Source: CBDDKW01 sp965230425 (GTDB lineage Bacteria; Pseudomonadota; Gammaproteobacteria; UBA1113). Taken from it: 64,000 nt of DNA. The notes beneath the pieces were generated by a model, which ran no database searches, was not told where the DNA came from, and was given only the letters and a program-made list of their open reading frames with translations. Positions 54,825-62,928 of this stretch are shown here, piece after piece; the stretch's first letter is position 1; the number at the start of each line of letters is the position of its first letter. The stretch lies in assembly GCA_965230425.1 (NCBI GenBank), contig CBDDKW010000012.1, forward strand, positions 173,325 through 237,324. Direction: 5' to 3'. A program made the position numbers and the translations under genes.

Positions 54825-55598
54825 TTATGGGCTATTATCCGCCCGTGGCGAAAGCAAACCTTGCGGGAGTTGAGCATGTAGTGATTTATAAACCTGTAAA
54901 TCATTAGGATTATCAACTTCATACCAACGAGATTGGATAGGCAAAGCCTTTATAGGCATTTGCTTATCTAGCAAGCCTTGCAATAGACTGGTCATATCTA
55001 ATGGATCACGTGCTTGATCTGATAAGCTATCTATGTAGGCGGATATCCTTTGCCAAGCATTGGGCTTAATCATCAGTAAACCCATATATTGTCCTTGTAT
55101 TTGCTTCAATGTTTGTGGGCGATGACCAATTTCAGTCAGCATACTATTAGCATTCACTGCGAAGGTTTCCGCATCATCTAATGGATCATTAAACCGCAAT
55201 GACCATAACTCATGCCACCATGGATCATAAGTAATGGCCATATCATCATCGCAAGCTAATAATTGTTTAATTGGCTCTGCATCATACACAATATCAGAAT
55301 AACTAATGATACAAGGAGACTCTACGAGCCAGGCTTCTGCACAGCATAAAGAAGCAACCATATTAGTTTCTTGCCAACGTTCATTGGTAAAATAAGTGAG
55401 TTGCGGAACATACTGTTTTAAATACTGGTTTTGATATCCGGTCACCACAGCAATATCATTAATGCCGGCATCGCGTAATGCACCTAGCTGCCAATCAAGC
55501 AATGGTTTATCAATTAATTGTGTCATGCATTTAGGCTGTATTTCTGTATGCTGTTGCATTCGTGAACCACGCCCAGCCGCTAAAATAATTGCCTTCAT
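54825..55598 (-). CDS. Nucleotidyltransferase, predicted CTP:phosphoglutamine cytidylyltransferase (Cj1416-like)
   Basis: A 257-residue NTP-transferase fold. The nucleotide loop is IILAAGRGSRMQQHTEIQPKCM, the acceptor region NMVASLCCAE, and the metal Asp lies in CIISYSDIVYD. By itself it resembles LicC-type phosphocholine cytidylyltransferases. Beside a PEP-synthase-like kinase, a class I amidotransferase and a CysC-like kinase it matches Cj1416 of Campylobacter jejuni, which makes CDP-glutamine-amidate from CTP and phosphoglutamine. It overlaps the previous gene by four bases and is the last gene of the operon. Function is assigned by context. Confidence 0.78.
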   Translation of the reverse strand: MKAIILAAGRGSRMQQHTEIQPKCMTQLIDKPLLDWQLGALRDAGINDIAVVTGYQNQYLKQYVPQLTYFTNERWQETNMVASLCCAEAWLVESPCIISYSDIVYDAEPIKQLLACDDDMAITYDPWWHELWSLRFNDPLDDAETFAVNANSMLTEIGHRPQTLKQIQGQYMGLLMIKPNAWQRISAYIDSLSDQARDPLDMTSLLQGLLDKQMPIKALPIQSRWYEVDNPNDLQVYKSLHAQLPQGLLSPRADNSP

Positions 55599-56194
55599 GC
55601 TGTAAAAAACTCCTTAAATAATCTTACATCATCATCACGAAAAGGAGATAGACGTTCAGGGTGCCACATGATCCCAGTTAATGGATACTCTTTGTGACTA
55701 ATGGCTTTTACGATATTATCCTCAGCTTTAGCCCAAACATTAAATATTTCTGTCATTTGCGTTGTACCTTGATTATGGTAACTATTGACAGTCATAGGGC
55801 AGTCATAAATCATGATAGTTTGTTCTTTCTGTACATGCCCAGAGATAGGAAATAATTCTTCGTCAAAGTAATCTTGTATAACCTGCATACCGCGACACAC
55901 ACCCAACAGCGGTATGGCATGAGTAACTGCAAAATGAGTAAGATATGACTCTATTTCATCGCGCTCAGGAGCATCACCGCCATACTTGGCCAAACTATTA
56001 CCCCCTGTGAGCAAAATGCCAGAAAAATCATTTTCTGCGACTATCGCTTGCACTGTTGGTAAATGATTAGGTAATAAAACAGGCAATAAGTTACAAGCAA
56101 GTAAAAAATCAAACCAACGTTGATCCAGTGCATCACGCCGCTCTTTGTAAGTCTGAGCTTCTGTTACCCGCAAACTGACCAAGATTTTTTTCAT
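55595..56194 (-). CDS. Class I glutamine amidotransferase-like hydrolase, predicted gamma-glutamyl-CDP-amidate hydrolase (Cj1417-like)
   Basis: A 199-residue peptidase C26/GATase1 protein. The nucleophile is Cys100 in LLGVCRGMQVIQ, the His and Glu are His178 and Glu180 in MWHPERLSP, and TGGNSLAKYGG forms the oxyanion region. The family includes gamma-glutamyl hydrolases. In the Campylobacter methyl-phosphoramidate pathway Cj1417 removes glutamate from gamma-glutamyl-CDP-amidate to leave cytidine diphosphoramidate. Four-base overlaps with both neighbours tie it to that set. A general gamma-glutamyl-GABA hydrolase is the alternative. Confidence 0.78.
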   Translation of the reverse strand: MKKILVSLRVTEAQTYKERRDALDQRWFDFLLACNLLPVLLPNHLPTVQAIVAENDFSGILLTGGNSLAKYGGDAPERDEIESYLTHFAVTHAIPLLGVCRGMQVIQDYFDEELFPISGHVQKEQTIMIYDCPMTVNSYHNQGTTQMTEIFNVWAKAEDNIVKAISHKEYPLTGIMWHPERLSPFRDDDVRLFKEFFTA

Positions 56195-58524
56195 TGTAAA
56201 ATTATCACTTGTTTATTTTCACAATTAATTTCTAATATCCGTGCTTTTGCCCACTGTTCATAAAGCGTCTCGCCAGCACCAATAACCGCTGGTATATTTA
56301 GTTCACCCGCTCTGATTGCCATATGTGAATTAACACCGCCATACATTGTCACTAAGCCAGCAATATCATGGGAAAATATCCAATCGTAACCCGGATCAGC
56401 CGCAGGTATCATCACAATACAACCACTGATATTATGACTATTGTCAACGAACTTAACTTCTGCCGCTATTTTGTTTTGAGTAATAAAATTGGGCGAAGAA
56501 GTTGGGATGCGGAAACTATAGACTTGATCAGCATGATCAATCAACGGCGGTAAACAAATTGCTTTAGTCAGTTGGAATTTTTCTTTGCCGTGAGTAACGG
56601 CATCTGCGAATAACGCCTTAAACTCATCGCAAGAAGCATAGCAATGTTTAATTAGGTCAATATTAGCGTATGATGCTTGTTCTGCTGTATAACCATATTC
56701 TCCTGCTATCTCTTTAAACAATGACATTGCATCACTTAAACTACGGGTGAACTCAAATTTAGCATATTCACGTCCCTCAATCACAGACTTGAAAAAATCG
56801 AACAACCCAATAACATCGTGATCTAACTGGTGGGTTTTCAAGAGATTTTCTGTTTTCTTCATTTGTGTTAAAGACAACTTAAACCCGCGATTTTGCTCAT
56901 CATTTTTTGGCTTTGTTTGCTGCTCCCAATTGAAATAAGTATCAGCAGCTTCATCGTATCGCTTTGAGGTAATATCATAAGTACCTGGTCGTAGATGCCC
57001 ATACTCTTGTAAAAAACCCTGCTGGCTTAGATTTTGGAAATCTTCTGTCAATTTAGAACTGACAGTAGTTAACTCTGCTAGAAAACTATTATATTCTTGC
57101 TGATTAATAATATCCACATTGATCATTGAATGTAGAATTTGCACTGCAATGAACCCAGCTCTCGCAAGCCCAGCAAAGGGCAAAGTACCATAACGTTTAC
57201 AGTCTTCTAATAACCAATAAATTTTTTCAATCTTGGCTAGATCACTATTTAATATTTTAAGCCTGCGTGCTTTTAACTCATCAATCTTTTTAATATCAGT
57301 AAGCCATAAGCCTTTCTCACCATGAATAATTCTATTCGTCAGATTACGTAGACTATTAGTTAGATTATCACACTCAGCATCCGTAAAACCGTATTCCTTT
57401 AAGACTGTCACACGCTCTGGTAAGTCCAAAGTATAACACGAGAAAATAATATCAAACTCAACTTTGTCGTGACGACATGGTGAGGCAATCAACTTATTAA
57501 TATAGTAGTTCACTAGTTTTTCAGAAAGATCGCTATCAATTTCCGCAGGAATAAATGAATTAAAACTTACCCGCACATCAATATAAGGTAAGCCATGAAA
57601 ATCAACTAATAGCGGAAAACTACGCAAATTTTTATATCCATAGTTATCTCGCTGATAAGCCCAGATATTATCCGTGATCAACTCTTTATACAGTGATAGG
57701 GCCAACGGTCTTGGGCGTACACCAATAATCTCCGCAGGATTCCAATCAGGCATTGAACCAAAAATTGTTCGTTCACCGTGCAGATAAGGATGCGGTTTAT
57801 TAAATGCTTTGATTTTCTTATGTATGGATTGCAGTGCAGAAGTAACTGTGTTTTGGTCAACTATATTATCATCTACATCCATAATTAAGCGGCGCACTTG
57901 AAGTAAGTGCAGTTGCGATTGACTGTCGATGGCAAACTCTATGTCCAACGCATCATGCTGAAAATGCAGCTCTAGTTCGCGTAATAAATTTATAATTTTT
58001 TGTGTGAACTCATCATGTAATTTTTGATGCTTATAGCAATAGTGCGTTTTTGCAATATTAGAACTGCCTGATGTAATAGAATCCGTATCTCCTGATGTAT
58101 CATCGAAATTGATAACATAGTAATCCGAGCCGGTATTAGGATCTTTGCTAAATGCGACACCACTGATGGCGACATCCTCTAACATTGGCTGAATAAAAAT
58201 TTGTTCATTTTCACAATCAACTTGCCCAAAGCTTTTTATTACAGTTTGTATTGCTTCACGGATGGCATCAAGCCCCATCACATTGAGTACTGACTGGAAA
58301 TGACCGGCCAATGATGCGTTATTATTATCTTCAGCACTGGCGCTACTACGCACAATTAATGCTTCATTCATCCAGCCCTTAGCATCAACGTTACCCAGTA
58401 TGTCATGTTCCTCAGCTCGCCAAGATGAGACAGTGAAGCTAACCTGAGGCAATACGGTAGCATGAGTTAACTGTGACTCTAACTGTGCTAACGTATCAGC
58501 CTTTGATAGAAATGACATAACCAT
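56191..58524 (-). CDS. PEP-synthase-like protein, predicted L-glutamine kinase (Cj1418-like)
   Basis: A 777-residue protein with an ATP-grasp PEP/pyruvate-binding domain (NEALIVRSSASAEDNNNASLAGHF, FIQPMLEDVAISGVAFSKDP, IEFAIDSQSQLHLLQVRRL). A long middle helical region follows, then a C-terminal PEP-utilising mobile domain with the phospho-acceptor His in VTMYGGVNSHMAIRAGELNIPAVIG (about residue 734). It lacks the PEP/pyruvate barrel of true PEP synthase. This domain set and length match Cj1418, shown to phosphorylate the amide nitrogen of L-glutamine, the first step of phosphoramidate synthesis. The N-terminus MSFLSKADTLAQL suggests an alternative start two codons in. Confidence 0.82.
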   Translation of the reverse strand: MVMSFLSKADTLAQLESQLTHATVLPQVSFTVSSWRAEEHDILGNVDAKGWMNEALIVRSSASAEDNNNASLAGHFQSVLNVMGLDAIREAIQTVIKSFGQVDCENEQIFIQPMLEDVAISGVAFSKDPNTGSDYYVINFDDTSGDTDSITSGSSNIAKTHYCYKHQKLHDEFTQKIINLLRELELHFQHDALDIEFAIDSQSQLHLLQVRRLIMDVDDNIVDQNTVTSALQSIHKKIKAFNKPHPYLHGERTIFGSMPDWNPAEIIGVRPRPLALSLYKELITDNIWAYQRDNYGYKNLRSFPLLVDFHGLPYIDVRVSFNSFIPAEIDSDLSEKLVNYYINKLIASPCRHDKVEFDIIFSCYTLDLPERVTVLKEYGFTDAECDNLTNSLRNLTNRIIHGEKGLWLTDIKKIDELKARRLKILNSDLAKIEKIYWLLEDCKRYGTLPFAGLARAGFIAVQILHSMINVDIINQQEYNSFLAELTTVSSKLTEDFQNLSQQGFLQEYGHLRPGTYDITSKRYDEAADTYFNWEQQTKPKNDEQNRGFKLSLTQMKKTENLLKTHQLDHDVIGLFDFFKSVIEGREYAKFEFTRSLSDAMSLFKEIAGEYGYTAEQASYANIDLIKHCYASCDEFKALFADAVTHGKEKFQLTKAICLPPLIDHADQVYSFRIPTSSPNFITQNKIAAEVKFVDNSHNISGCIVMIPAADPGYDWIFSHDIAGLVTMYGGVNSHMAIRAGELNIPAVIGAGETLYEQWAKARILEINCENKQVIILQ

Positions 58525-58527
58525 TTT

Positions 58528-59298
58528 TTAATCTCGTAATTGTGCAACCCACACCCGCGTTGTATAAGGCACTGTAATGGTTGCAGTATCTAAACTATCT
58601 AAATATTCTGAAATTGCATTGATTATAGGATGAAAAGCATCACCAGCTTGACGTTGTAATGTAGCATGGGAACGCCATGCTTCAACACAATCATTGATAG
58701 ATTGTTGATGCAACACTTGGTGTTCTATTTTACTGACTTCATGAAATAACCCACTTTCATTAATGACTTCGGTTTGATCTTCACGACGCTTGCCATAACC
58801 ATAACCGGCAATATGCGATTTAATAATTGCTTCAATATTTGCTTGGATAGGATCATCTAAGTGACGGTGATTCCACATGCAGGCAAACCAACCGCCTGGC
58901 CGCAAAATACGCGCGGTTTCACTCAAAGCCTTAGCTCGATCTGTCACATTAAAAGAAGATCCGAAGGTCACCAAATCAAAGCTATCGCTTGGTTGACCTG
59001 TCACTTCACCAGTACCCGTTGACCAGGCGACTTTAGCAAATTGTTGTGTTCGACTAATACCATTCGCACGCATCGCATCATTCGGCTCCACGGCATTTAC
59101 TTGAAGGTCTCGCTCAGCTAACTTAATTGTTAAGTGCGCAACACCAGCGCCCACGTCACATACCTTGTTGTCGGCTTGAATGCCCGCGATTTGTAACATT
59201 TCATCGATCGCTTTATCAGCATAATCTGGACGTTTTAGGTAAGCATCAGCTAGTACTGTGTAATCCCATTCAACTTTTTGTGCAGTTTGTGTTGTCAT
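58528..59298 (-). CDS. SAM-dependent methyltransferase, predicted O-methylation of the phosphoramidate
   Basis: A 256-residue class I methyltransferase with motif I VCDVGAGVAHLTIKLAE, motif II VNAVEPNDAM and the post-motif FDLVTFGSSFNVTD and LRPGGWFACMWNHRH. It lies between the glutamine-kinase-like and CysC-like genes with a four-base overlap upstream and a three-base gap downstream. The Campylobacter locus has two methyltransferases (Cj1419, Cj1420) in the equivalent place, required for methylation of the phosphoramidate. Which atom this one methylates is inference. Confidence 0.75.
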   Translation of the reverse strand: MTTQTAQKVEWDYTVLADAYLKRPDYADKAIDEMLQIAGIQADNKVCDVGAGVAHLTIKLAERDLQVNAVEPNDAMRANGISRTQQFAKVAWSTGTGEVTGQPSDSFDLVTFGSSFNVTDRAKALSETARILRPGGWFACMWNHRHLDDPIQANIEAIIKSHIAGYGYGKRREDQTEVINESGLFHEVSKIEHQVLHQQSINDCVEAWRSHATLQRQAGDAFHPIINAISEYLDSLDTATITVPYTTRVWVAQLRD

Positions 59299-59846
59299 AT
59301 TTTTTTCTCACTTTTACTTAAAAAACTAGGTTGGTTGAGCTTCATTTCAAGCTCAGTTACTATCTCTCCAGGACTTTTTTTGCCATCATTGATCAACAAA
59401 ATGTCAGGGTTCTCAGGTTCATCTACGACTAAATTAATACCTATAACATTGTCCATTTCACCACTAAGTGCGGTGCTATACAAGCCTTTTTGATCTCTTT
59501 GGATTAAAACCTCATGAGGCACCTTCAAATACACTTCGCAATAATGAGGAATATGTTGGCGGTTCCATTCATGGCACTCTTTGAATAAAGACACTGTTGC
59601 ACAGATGACATCAATACCCTGTGCTGCTAAATAACGACATAGGCGAGCATTGCGTAGAGCAATCGCTTTGCGTTCAGATACAGAATATCCTGTTGATTCA
59701 CCATATACTTGTCTCAGGTCATCACCATCTAGTATAACAGTCGCTGAATTTTTTAATTTAAGGCGTTGATAAAACAACTCACTAATCGTCGTCTTACCTG
59801 CACCTGGATAACCTGTAATCCAATACACTGTGCCCATATTCATCAT
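59295..59846 (-). CDS. CysC-like kinase, predicted CDP-amidate 3'-kinase (Cj1415-like)
   Basis: A 183-residue P-loop kinase of the adenylylsulfate kinase family. Walker A is GYPGAGKTT (residues 12-20), the DGDDLRQVYG loop corresponds to DGDNxR of APS kinases, and RDQKGLYSTALSGEM and PENPDILL are conserved. The APS-contact loop ISPYRxxR is absent; VSLFKECHEWNRQ stands there. No ATP sulfurylase gene is near. Cj1415, also annotated as APS kinase, phosphorylates the 3'-OH of cytidine diphosphoramidate. Genuine PAPS synthesis for the adjacent sulfotransferase remains possible. Confidence 0.8.
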   Translation of the reverse strand: MMNMGTVYWITGYPGAGKTTISELFYQRLKLKNSATVILDGDDLRQVYGESTGYSVSERKAIALRNARLCRYLAAQGIDVICATVSLFKECHEWNRQHIPHYCEVYLKVPHEVLIQRDQKGLYSTALSGEMDNVIGINLVVDEPENPDILLINDGKKSPGEIVTELEMKLNQPSFLSKSEKKI

Positions 59847-61088
59847 TGATTACCTTGTTGTGGTGGAAGGAACAAATAATCTTGCAAATTATTTGGTTGG
59901 GCAATATCTCTATATTGCTGTTTAATCTTACGAGTAAATTTCCAACGCTGAATCGACATTTTATAAGCGAAATAAATTTTCTTGACCCATCTGCCTTCAA
60001 TATTAAATAACGCCATTGAAGGTAACAATAATGATATATAAAAAATCACGCTGGGTATGCTTGCTACTTTATATAGTTTATCGACGGAGTAACCAAGTTG
60101 GGTCATCAACGGTAATATCAAATAAGTAATATATGCCTTATCCTGAAAATTAATCGGCTTTATAGTCTCTTGCTTATTAGGCGCAGTATAAATATCACCA
60201 TGCCAATGATATCCATAGAAGGTGGTATTAATAGAGGCACTAGATGGTTTATCTAAGTTAAATTTTTCGCATATCTTTTCTATAATCGCTTGTTTATTAT
60301 GACGCAGATCTTGAAATTCCAATAAGCAAAAATTAGTTTTCTTAGTAATATAATTTGATAATCGATACCAGTCTTGAACCAAAAGTCTGAGGTAAGCTTC
60401 ATAATTAATTTGACGTAGCTCTTTTGTTATATCTAGCTGAGCAATAAATTTCTTCATCGAACTCACGCAGTCGATCGGATGTCTAATAGTAACAATATAG
60501 AGATCCGCCTTTAAAATATTGGCTGTAGCTTCTGGAAGTATTTTCTGACAATTTGTTTTATCGACCAAATATTCAGGAAATATCCAGTCACCATGATGTA
60601 ACTGTTGCAATACAACTTTTGCATTTTCGATAGAATATCCTAAGCACCAAGAATACGCGGCTATAAATGCGCAAAACAACGTTTTATAGTTTTTTTGACT
60701 CCGTTAACATTGCCAAACACGCTGATTTAAATGACTGCAGATTTACTTTAATGAATACATTTTTATCTTCACCTAATCCTCCACCAGTTATAACCGACTT
60801 TTGTGTATTAAATAATGGTTGATGCGCTTCATAAGTAACAAAAGCTTCAACAATGCTCTGCACATCCATACTCAGAAGATCTGGGTACTCTGCTACGAAA
60901 TCATAAAATTTAAACAAGTAGGGCATTTGTAATATTTGCTGGTGGTCATCAAAATAACTTTGAAATAAATAACTGCCACTACGAGAAGTCACAACAATTT
61001 GTACCAGTGGTAAATTGACTACGTAATCAAGCATATCGGCGGTAGGCAAGGTTTGCTCTGATTTAGGGAAATCAATTAAACATTTCAT
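59843..61088 (-). pseudogene. Sulfotransferase-fold protein, frameshifted; candidate phosphoramidate transferase
   Basis: Two frames form one sulfotransferase-like protein of about 414 residues. The 5' part has the donor-phosphate loop VVTSRSGSYLFQSYFDDH and stops after AMLTESKKL. The 3' part (59843-60679) has the 3'-phosphate-binding motif TIRHPIDCVSSMKKF. The break is in a run of seven A on the coding strand (60690-60696); six A would read SKNYKTLFCAFIAAYSW straight through. The start ATG at 61088 overlaps the Wzt stop (ATGA). A donor with a 3'-phosphate would be PAPS, or the 3'-phospho-CDP-amidate predicted for this operon. Confidence 0.78.
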
Positions 61089-62881
61089 TGGGCAGAACAA
61101 CTCTCAAGTAAAGACCAGTCACCCTGCTCCACATAGATAGTACCATCTAAATGAGGCCCTTGCCCCGTTATAGCAAAGTCCATTACATTACTATGAGAGA
61201 AATACACATCTGGATTCACGGAATAAAAGCCCTTATGCCCAGAAGCAAAATAGCCCGCCTTAGCAATAAACACAGCCAGACTGTACGAACCTACTGATAA
61301 TTTAATCTGTGGTATAGTTAATCTTATTGTACCACTAGGATTATCCTGATAAGACAACGCTATTGTGTTACAAATATATCGGCAAACTGGCTGTACACCA
61401 TTCTTATAAATAGCAATGACAATTTCGGGCTTTTCTGCAATTTTTTCATCTGCTATTTTGTACTGCATTTCCATATGTACAGTTTCGCCATGCTGGATGA
61501 CATATTGCTCTTCCGAGTTTACGTCAAGCAGCTTAACATTAGCTAAAATAATCTGCCCTGAACCAAATTGCCCTGTATTATTCACCATGGCATGGTAGTC
61601 ATGAGCTGGTTGTTGTATTGTACCTTGCTGTAAAGATTTATTAATCTTATGCCAATGCTTGGCTTCGGTGATAATCTTCTCTTCTAATAGTAAATCGTTC
61701 CCCTGATATACTCGAACTAGAAATTTAGCTTTAGTTTCTGCACCATAGTCTATATGCAATGATAGTTTGTCTACTGTGGGGCATTGCTCTCGTTCACAGA
61801 CAAACCATCCTGCTACTTTATGGTAAGGTGAACCGAAATTATTAAAGTTTCTTACTGGATGGCCTTGCCACTCACTTATATCACCCCAACAAGTATTTTC
61901 AAACTCTAAATGCGATGTCAGCATATTATTAGTGTGATCTTGCTGCAGTAATGGCAGCTCAGTAATTTTGTCCATCCCTGAATATAAACTGATATTGCGT
62001 AAATGTAGTATAGATTTTGCAGGTAGATTATTTTCTGTTTGGATTTCAACTAAGTAGCATACATAACGTTTATTATTTTTTATGGCTTTACTTAGTGTAT
62101 TGGTGCGCTTTTTACGTAACCTTGACTCCTCTTGCAGCCGCACCGAGTCCTCATATGCTTTTAATGCCTGTTCAGGCGTGCTGTCTATGACAATTTGGCC
62201 ATTATCCATCCATATCATACGATCTGACATTTTCGCTGCATCATAAACATTGTGAGAAACTAATAGTAGGGTGCTATTTTGTTGTTGGCTTAATTCGCTA
62301 ACTCTATCAATACATTTTTGTGTAAAGTACGCATCGCCAACACTTAACACCTCATCTAATATCAATAATTCAGGGCAAATTGCTGTTGAGGTTGCAAACA
62401 TCAAACGTGCGGCCATGCCAGTGGAGTAAGATTTAATTGGTTGATCAATATATTCTTCAATTTCAGCAAATTCGATAATATCATCCATATAGGCATCAAC
62501 TTCACGGCCGATCATTCCTTGCTGTGCGAAATAGGCGATGATATTTTCACGTCCGCTAAATTCTTTATGAAACCCTGTACCTATTTGTAGTAATGCCCGA
62601 GCGCTGCCATTCACTGTTAAGTTCCCTGCGCTGGGTTTCATTACACCACTAATCAGTTTGAGCAAAGTACTTTTACCCGCACCGTTACGACCAATGATTG
62701 CAATTTTCTCGCCTCGCTTTATCTGTAAGTCGATACCATCTAAGGCTTTATGCTCGCGATAAGCGTGAGGCTTATTGCCAAGCAAGCCTAACATATCGAG
62801 AATACGGTAGTGATTGCGATTGTATAAGCGGTAAATTTTACTTAAATTTTCTGCTTTGATGATGATGTCTTGTTTGTTCAT
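61085..62881 (-). CDS. wzt: Wzt-type polysaccharide ABC exporter ATPase with C-terminal glycan-binding domain
   Basis: A 598-residue ABC ATPase. Walker A IIGRNGAGKST (about 62-72), the signature region YSTGMAARLMFA and Walker B LLILDEVLSVGDAYF are those of the O-antigen/teichoic acid exporter class. After residue 250 comes a beta-rich domain (HPVRNFNNFGSPYHKVAGWF ... IVIAIYKNGVQPVCRY) like the Wzt carbohydrate-binding domain, longer than usual and probably duplicated. It couples glycan recognition to export across the inner membrane. The partner permease (Wzm) is not in the window. It leads directly into the sulfotransferase-phosphoramidate genes. Confidence 0.88.
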   Translation of the reverse strand: MNKQDIIIKAENLSKIYRLYNRNHYRILDMLGLLGNKPHAYREHKALDGIDLQIKRGEKIAIIGRNGAGKSTLLKLISGVMKPSAGNLTVNGSARALLQIGTGFHKEFSGRENIIAYFAQQGMIGREVDAYMDDIIEFAEIEEYIDQPIKSYSTGMAARLMFATSTAICPELLILDEVLSVGDAYFTQKCIDRVSELSQQQNSTLLLVSHNVYDAAKMSDRMIWMDNGQIVIDSTPEQALKAYEDSVRLQEESRLRKKRTNTLSKAIKNNKRYVCYLVEIQTENNLPAKSILHLRNISLYSGMDKITELPLLQQDHTNNMLTSHLEFENTCWGDISEWQGHPVRNFNNFGSPYHKVAGWFVCEREQCPTVDKLSLHIDYGAETKAKFLVRVYQGNDLLLEEKIITEAKHWHKINKSLQQGTIQQPAHDYHAMVNNTGQFGSGQIILANVKLLDVNSEEQYVIQHGETVHMEMQYKIADEKIAEKPEIVIAIYKNGVQPVCRYICNTIALSYQDNPSGTIRLTIPQIKLSVGSYSLAVFIAKAGYFASGHKGFYSVNPDVYFSHSNVMDFAITGQGPHLDGTIYVEQGDWSLLESCSAQ

Positions 62882-62928
62882 TTTTTATGCTTGATGTTCC
62901 ATTTTGTGCGCAAAGTATACCATAGCAC

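Noticed and set aside
56191..58524. PEP synthase (ppsA)
   Set aside because: The C-terminal PEP/pyruvate TIM barrel is missing and the protein ends with the His-bearing mobile domain.
59295..59846. Plain adenylylsulfate kinase (cysC) for sulfate assimilation
   Set aside because: The APS-contact loop is altered, no sulfurylase or PAPS reductase gene is near, and the neighbours match the phosphoramidate set; kept only as the alternative.
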